A stretch of DNA of 11,091 nt from VFZS01 sp964353255. GTDB lineage: Bacteria > Acidobacteriota > Terriglobia > Bryobacterales > Bryobacteraceae. The DNA lies in contig CAYGVJ010000163.1 in the NCBI GenBank assembly GCA_964353255.1, forward strand, positions 1 through 11,091, in the 5' to 3' direction. The notes beneath the pieces were generated by a model. It was given only the letters and a program-made list of their open reading frames with translations. It did no database searches and was not told where the DNA came from. Numbering within the stretch: the first letter of the stretch is position 1; the number at the start of each line of letters is the position of its first letter. Both the position numbers and the translations under genes were made by a program. Below are positions 7,539 to 11,091 of this stretch, in pieces.

Positions 7539-9263
7539 ATGACAAAGACAATCTTGTTGTGCATCGCAGTGATGATAGTAGTGGCGGCAGCCGCTTGGGC
7601 GCAGCCGTCCATCCGCGCGGAAAACGGCGTCGTGAATGCCAGCTCGTACACCGCCGACATCGCGCGGGGATCCTGGTTCGACGTGTTCGGTACCGGAATG
7701 GGGCCGGCGACGATTGCGATTTATTCGGGCAGCCCTCCGTACCCGACCGAGCTTTCGGGCACGAGAGTGAGCTTCACACCAGCCGGGGGCGGCACGGCGG
7801 TGGACGCGCGGCTGTGGTTCACGCGGGCAGACCAACTGGCAGGGCTGCTTCCATCCACCACCGCGGCTGGCGACTATGATGTCCGGGTCACCTATGGCGG
7901 GCGGACGAGCGCGCCCAGGCGGGTGAAGGTGGTGGAGCGGAACTTCGGCTACGCGACCCAGGCACAAAACGGAGCCGGGCCGGCCCAGGCGACTTACGGC
8001 GGCTACGACTTGAACCGCTTCACGACAGGCAGGCTGGAACCATTTAGCACTCGCCCGGCCAAGGCCAGCGACACGATGGTGCTCTGGGGTACGGGCCTCG
8101 GAGCGGATCCGAACTCGGACCTGGACGGGAAATCGTCCACCGACCAGACCGCCGCGGGCCAGGTGAGAGTGCTGGTGGGCGGCATTGAGGTAACACCGGC
8201 GTATGCCGGCCGGTCGTACGGTTCACCTGGCCTGGATCAGATCAACTTCACGGTTCCGCCCAACGTGGCGACGGGCTGTTTCGTGAGTCTTCAGGTGAGG
8301 GCCGGCGGGCGGCTGTCGAATCTGGGATCCATCGCCGTCGGGGAAGCAGGGAAGAGCGCGTGCTCCCATCCGACGTTGTCGGAGTCTCAGTTGAGCAAGC
8401 TGGATCAGGGCGGATCCCTGGTGGTCGGGAGCCTGGACCTGGACAAAATTTCCACGAAAATGTCGGTGCCGGGGCTCGGCTCCTTCACTTCCAGCACCGA
8501 GAGCGTTTCCGGCTCGTTCGGCAGATACACCATCGATGCCGTCGGCGCCGCCAGTTTCTCGGTAGTACAGATGGGCGCCTGCACGGTCTTCAAGCGGGTG
8601 GGCACGACGGATGATATCGCCGCGGGCGCGCCCCCGGTGGCGCTGGACGCGGGTGCTCAACTGCTGCTGAACGGGCCGAATGCCACCAACAAGGCGATCC
8701 CGCGCGACCCGAGCACCAAGTCCTACAGCGTGACGTTGTACTCGAGCGGAATAGGTGGATTCGGCGGCAGCGGAACTGAGAATACCCTGACGCAGGGCAC
8801 CTACACGATTACGGGCGCGGGCGGCACGGACATCGGAGCGTTCAAGGCCAGCATGGACTTTCCGGGCAGTTTCGTGTGGACCAACCAGAACAACATTGCC
8901 GATCCGATCCCGCGCGGTTCTGCCCTGCCCATCACATGGACCGGTGGCGGCACGGGCCTGGTGGCGATCGCCGGAGCTGCTCTGAGGCAGACGGGCGGGA
9001 CGCAGCAGAACCCGATTTACGAGGCGACGCTTTTCTCTTGCGTGGCGCAGGCTTCGGCGGGCAGCTTCACCGTGCCCTCGAGCGTGCTCCAGCAGTTGCC
9101 GGTGGTCTCCAACGACATGACCACCGGATCTTTCGGCAACCTGTCGGTGCTCGCCATCCCGGACGTCTCGAAAGGCCAAGGAGTGTTCTCGGCCGGCGGG
9201 ACGATCGACCAGGGGTTCTTCTCCTATGCCGTCGGCGCGATGAAGATGACCGGCTGGAACTAG
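7539..9263 (+). CDS. secreted TIGR03437-like protein, paralogue A of a tandem pair
   Basis: This is a 574-residue exported protein of unknown function. The signal peptide is MTKTILLCIAVMIVVAAAAWA, with predicted cleavage before Q22. Residues about 30-135 (GVVNASSYTADIARGSWFDV, FGTGMGPATI, PTELSGTRVSFTP, GDYDVRVTYGG) and about 170-268 (VLWGTGLGAD, VLVGGIEVTPAYAG, GLDQINFTVP, LSNLGSIAV) form two beta-rich halves like those of the TIGR03437 family common in Solibacter-type Acidobacteriota. The C-terminal part (about 365-574) is Gly/Thr-rich (TYTITGAGGTDIGAF, ITWTGGGTGLVAI, SFTVPSSVLQQLP) and looks like further beta-sandwich sequence found in other proteins of these bacteria. The mature chain has four cysteines, C247, C275, C348 and C501, all kept in paralogue B, so disulphides are plausible. 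No catalytic motif, LPXTG-type anchor or lipobox is visible. It may be an extracellular or periplasmic adhesion-like or structural protein, but this is a guess from fold and composition. Confidence 0.85.
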   Translation: MTKTILLCIAVMIVVAAAAWAQPSIRAENGVVNASSYTADIARGSWFDVFGTGMGPATIAIYSGSPPYPTELSGTRVSFTPAGGGTAVDARLWFTRADQLAGLLPSTTAAGDYDVRVTYGGRTSAPRRVKVVERNFGYATQAQNGAGPAQATYGGYDLNRFTTGRLEPFSTRPAKASDTMVLWGTGLGADPNSDLDGKSSTDQTAAGQVRVLVGGIEVTPAYAGRSYGSPGLDQINFTVPPNVATGCFVSLQVRAGGRLSNLGSIAVGEAGKSACSHPTLSESQLSKLDQGGSLVVGSLDLDKISTKMSVPGLGSFTSSTESVSGSFGRYTIDAVGAASFSVVQMGACTVFKRVGTTDDIAAGAPPVALDAGAQLLLNGPNATNKAIPRDPSTKSYSVTLYSSGIGGFGGSGTENTLTQGTYTITGAGGTDIGAFKASMDFPGSFVWTNQNNIADPIPRGSALPITWTGGGTGLVAIAGAALRQTGGTQQNPIYEATLFSCVAQASAGSFTVPSSVLQQLPVVSNDMTTGSFGNLSVLAIPDVSKGQGVFSAGGTIDQGFFSYAVGAMKMTGWN

Positions 9264-9302
9264 GGGTTCAAGTCGATCGCTGTCCGTCGGCATGAATATG
9301 GT
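7602..9302 (+). repeat. tandem duplication unit, copy A
   Basis: Homology with 9382-11091 begins at CAGCCGTCCAT, the codons just after the signal-peptide cleavage site, and continues through the stop codon into the 3' flank. The offset between copies is 1780 bp in the N-terminal half and 1789 bp at the end, owing to a 3-base deletion and a 12-base insertion in copy B. Sequences upstream of 7602 (promoter, ribosome-binding site, signal peptide) do not resemble those upstream of 9382. Confidence 0.9.
9248..9302 (+). repeat. 55-bp perfect direct repeat spanning stop and 3' flank, copy 1
   Basis: It covers the last five codons of paralogue A, its TAG stop and 39 non-coding bases. It is identical base for base to 11037-11091. 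Perfect identity in non-coding sequence, next to coding regions that differ, suggests recent conversion or functional constraint. Confidence 0.95.
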
Positions 9303-9321
9303 CTAAGATCGTTTCATGCCG
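9288..9321 (+). promoter_or_regulatory. 9-bp perfect inverted repeat enclosing the start of paralogue B
   Basis: CGGCATGAA (9288-9296) and TTCATGCCG (9313-9321) are perfect reverse complements separated by 16 bases. In RNA two G-U pairs can lengthen the stem (9286-9287 with 9322-9323). The right arm contains the ATG of paralogue B (9316-9318) and the loop contains a TAAGAT -10-like box. It could be an RNA hairpin hiding the start codon in read-through transcripts, or a DNA operator. The left arm, but not yet the right, is present again at 11077-11085 before the window ends. Confidence 0.55.
9304..9309 (+). promoter_or_regulatory. possible -10 box giving a leaderless transcript of paralogue B
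   Basis: TAAGAT ends six bases before the ATG at 9316, the spacing expected when transcription begins at the start codon. No convincing -35 is seen. Support comes mainly from the absence of any Shine-Dalgarno between 9264 and 9315. Confidence 0.3.
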
Positions 9322-11052
9322 GTCATTCGTCTGAGAAACCTGTTGGGGTTGTTGGCCGGGCTGACCGGGCTGGCGGCGGCACAGCCGTCCATTCGCGCGG
9401 AAAACGGCGTATTGAATGCCAGCTCCTACGCTGCCGACATCGCGCGAGGATCCTGGTTCGACGTGTTCGGCGCCGGGATGGGGCCGGCGACTATTGCGGT
9501 GTACTCGGGCAGCCCTCCGTACCCGACCGAGCTTTCGGGCACGAGAGTGAGCTTCACGCCAGCCGCGGGCGGCACGGCGGTGGACGCACGGCTGTGGTAC
9601 ACGCGGGCAGACCAACTGGCAGCGTTGCTTCCCTCCACGGCAACGGCTGGCGACTATGACGTCCGGGTCACCTATGGCGGGCAGCCGAGCGCGCCGCAAC
9701 GGGTGAAGGTGGTGGAGCGGAACTTCGGCTACGCGACCCAGGCGCAAAACGGAGCCGGGCCGGCCCAGGCGACTTACGGCGGCCTCGACTTGAATCGCTT
9801 CACGACCGGCACGCTGGGACAATGGAGCACTCGTCCGGCCAGGGCGGGTGACGCGATGGTGCTCTGGGGCACGGGCCTCGGAGCGGATGCGAATTCGGAC
9901 CTGAACGGCGGATCGTCCGGCGACCAGACCGCCGCGGGCCAGGTGAGAGTGCTGGTGGGCGGCATTGAGGTGACTCCGGCGTATGCCGGCCGCTCCGGCG
10001 GTTCACCCGGCCTGGATCAGATCAACTTCACGGTCCCGGCTAATGTGGCGGCAGGTTGTTTTGTGAGTGTTCAGGTGAGGAACGGCGGGCGGATGTCGAA
10101 TCTGGGGTCCATCGCCGTCGCGGAGCCGGGGAAGAGCTCCTGCGCCCATCCGTCGCTGTCGGAGTCTCAGTTGAGCAAGCTGGATCAGGGCGGATCCCTT
10201 GTAGTCGGGAATCTGAACCTGGACAAGACTTCCGCGAAAGTGTCGATGCCGGGATTCGGTTCCTTCGATTCGAAGGGCGAGACCGTTTCCGGCTCGTTTG
10301 GCAGGTATACAGTCGATAACGTCGGGACCGCTAATTTCCCGTTGGTGCAGATCCGCGCGTGTTTTGTCCTCCGGAGCGTAGACACGTCGGAGGTGGTCAC
10401 CCAGAGCCGGCCGCCAGTACCTCTGGACGCAGGCGCTCAACTGCTGCTGAACGGGCCGAATGCCACGAACAAGGCGGTCCCGCGCCAGCCGAATACCACA
10501 CATTACAGCGCCACGTTGTACACGAGCGGGGTCAGTGGAATCGGCGGCAGCGGAAGTCCGACTCTCACACAAGGCACCTACACGATTTCGGGCACGGGCG
10601 GCACGGACATCGGAGCGTTCACGGCCAGGGTGGACCTTCCGGGCGATTTCGTGTGGTCCAACCAGGACGCCATCCCAGATCCGATCCCGCGCAGTTCGGG
10701 CCTGACCATCACGTGGACCGGCGGCGGCACGGGTCTGGTCACGATCACCGGAGCTGCTCTAGCACAGACGGGCGGAACGCAGCAGAGCCCGATCTATGAG
10801 TTGACGTCTTTCGATTGCGTTGCGCAGGCTTCGGCCGGCACCTTCACCGTGCCGGCGAGCGTGCTCCAGCAGTTACCGGCCGTATCCAACAACCTGGAAC
10901 AGTTATTCCTTGGCACCCTGTCGGTGTTCGCCATCCCGGACGTCACGAAAGTCCAAGGAGTGTTCTCGGCCCCGTTGACCGCCGGCGGGACGATCGACCA
11001 GGCGTTCTTGTCCTATTCCATCAGCGCGATGAAAACGACCGGCTGGAACTAG
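9316..11052 (+). CDS. secreted TIGR03437-like protein, paralogue B of a tandem pair
   Basis: This is a 578-residue exported protein of unknown function. The signal peptide MPVIRLRNLLGLLAGLTGLAAA, with predicted cleavage before Q23, is unrelated to that of paralogue A, but from QPSIRAENG onward the chains align throughout. By eye the first 245 or so mature residues differ at about 30 positions. The C-terminal half diverges more, including one residue lost near 412, four gained (PLTA, near 553-556) and a rewritten stretch NNLEQLFLGTLS where A has NDMTTGSFGNLS. Mature cysteines C248, C276, C349 and C501 match those of A. The 52-bp gap after paralogue A has no ribosome-binding site, so translation may be leaderless or coupled to the upstream gene. 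No anchor motif or catalytic motif is visible. The role is presumably like that of A, perhaps with an altered binding surface. Confidence 0.85.
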   Translation: MPVIRLRNLLGLLAGLTGLAAAQPSIRAENGVLNASSYAADIARGSWFDVFGAGMGPATIAVYSGSPPYPTELSGTRVSFTPAAGGTAVDARLWYTRADQLAALLPSTATAGDYDVRVTYGGQPSAPQRVKVVERNFGYATQAQNGAGPAQATYGGLDLNRFTTGTLGQWSTRPARAGDAMVLWGTGLGADANSDLNGGSSGDQTAAGQVRVLVGGIEVTPAYAGRSGGSPGLDQINFTVPANVAAGCFVSVQVRNGGRMSNLGSIAVAEPGKSSCAHPSLSESQLSKLDQGGSLVVGNLNLDKTSAKVSMPGFGSFDSKGETVSGSFGRYTVDNVGTANFPLVQIRACFVLRSVDTSEVVTQSRPPVPLDAGAQLLLNGPNATNKAVPRQPNTTHYSATLYTSGVSGIGGSGSPTLTQGTYTISGTGGTDIGAFTARVDLPGDFVWSNQDAIPDPIPRSSGLTITWTGGGTGLVTITGAALAQTGGTQQSPIYELTSFDCVAQASAGTFTVPASVLQQLPAVSNNLEQLFLGTLSVFAIPDVTKVQGVFSAPLTAGGTIDQAFLSYSISAMKTTGWN

Positions 11053-11091
11053 GGGTTCAAGTCGATCGCTGTCCGTCGGCATGAATATGGT
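9382..11091 (+). repeat. tandem duplication unit, copy B
   Basis: This is the second copy of the unit at 7602-9302, in the same orientation. It carries long identical tracts (for example 9505-9557, 9921-9971 and 10157-10199 against the same positions minus 1780) between diverged stretches. It reaches the window edge, so its true end is unknown. Confidence 0.9.
11037..11091 (+). repeat. 55-bp perfect direct repeat spanning stop and 3' flank, copy 2 (cut by window edge)
   Basis: It is identical to 9248-9302. In copy 1 the next start codon lies 14 bases past the repeat; here that position would be about 11105, outside the window. The left arm of the inverted repeat is included at 11077-11085. 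Confidence 0.95.

Noticed and set aside
9261..9285. GGTTCAAGTC in the repeated 3' flank, resembling a tRNA T-loop
   Set aside because: The bases on either side do not pair to make a T-stem, and no acceptor, D or anticodon arm can be found, so it is not a tRNA or a tRNA-derived attachment site on present evidence.
8223..9293. 356-residue minus-strand open frame opposite paralogue A, with a shorter counterpart (10003-10572) opposite paralogue B
   Set aside because: Its presence in both copies follows from the duplication of the sense gene. The two antisense frames differ in length and have an Arg/Ala/Gly-rich shadow composition.
7602..11091. insertion sequence or transposon as the cause of the tandem repeat
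   Set aside because: There is no transposase frame, no terminal inverted repeat at the unit ends and no target-site duplication; the repeat is explained by duplication of the gene itself.

Overview
The window is GC-rich and gene-dense. Its gene content points to an Acidobacteriota genome of the Solibacter/Bryobacter type. The evidence is an Oar-like TonB-dependent receptor with an N-terminal carboxypeptidase-regulatory-like domain, a secreted DinB-like protein, a Tat-exported TIM-barrel-like hypothetical protein, and two proteins resembling the TIGR03437 ('Solibacter uncharacterized') family. This assignment rests on recognising families by eye, not on a database search.

Layout, left to right: a minus-strand response regulator with a receiver domain and an HD-GYP output domain (66-1205). 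Divergent from it is a secreted DinB-like protein (1317-1970). Next comes a large TonB-dependent receptor (1981-5244), whose ribosome-binding site overlaps the DinB stop codon and whose probable promoter lies inside the DinB gene. A minus-strand secreted lytic transglycosylase (5268-5930) converges on the receptor. Divergent from that, with about 33 bp between start codons, is a Tat-signal protein of probable glycoside-hydrolase-like fold (5964-7421). The right third (7539-11052) is a tandem pair of close paralogues (574 and 578 aa) with different signal peptides but nearly the same mature protein.

All products except the HD-GYP regulator carry an export signal, so the region mostly serves the cell envelope: uptake across the outer membrane, peptidoglycan remodelling, and secreted or surface proteins. 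No pathway linking the genes can be shown from the sequence, and no tRNA, rRNA, CRISPR array, insertion sequence or clear intrinsic terminator was seen. The least ordinary part is the tandem paralogue pair. The homology starts at the signal-peptide cleavage site. A 55-bp block covering the stop codon and 3' flank is perfectly repeated after both genes and runs to the window edge. A 9-bp perfect inverted repeat encloses the start of the second gene, which has no visible Shine-Dalgarno sequence. The array may continue beyond the window.
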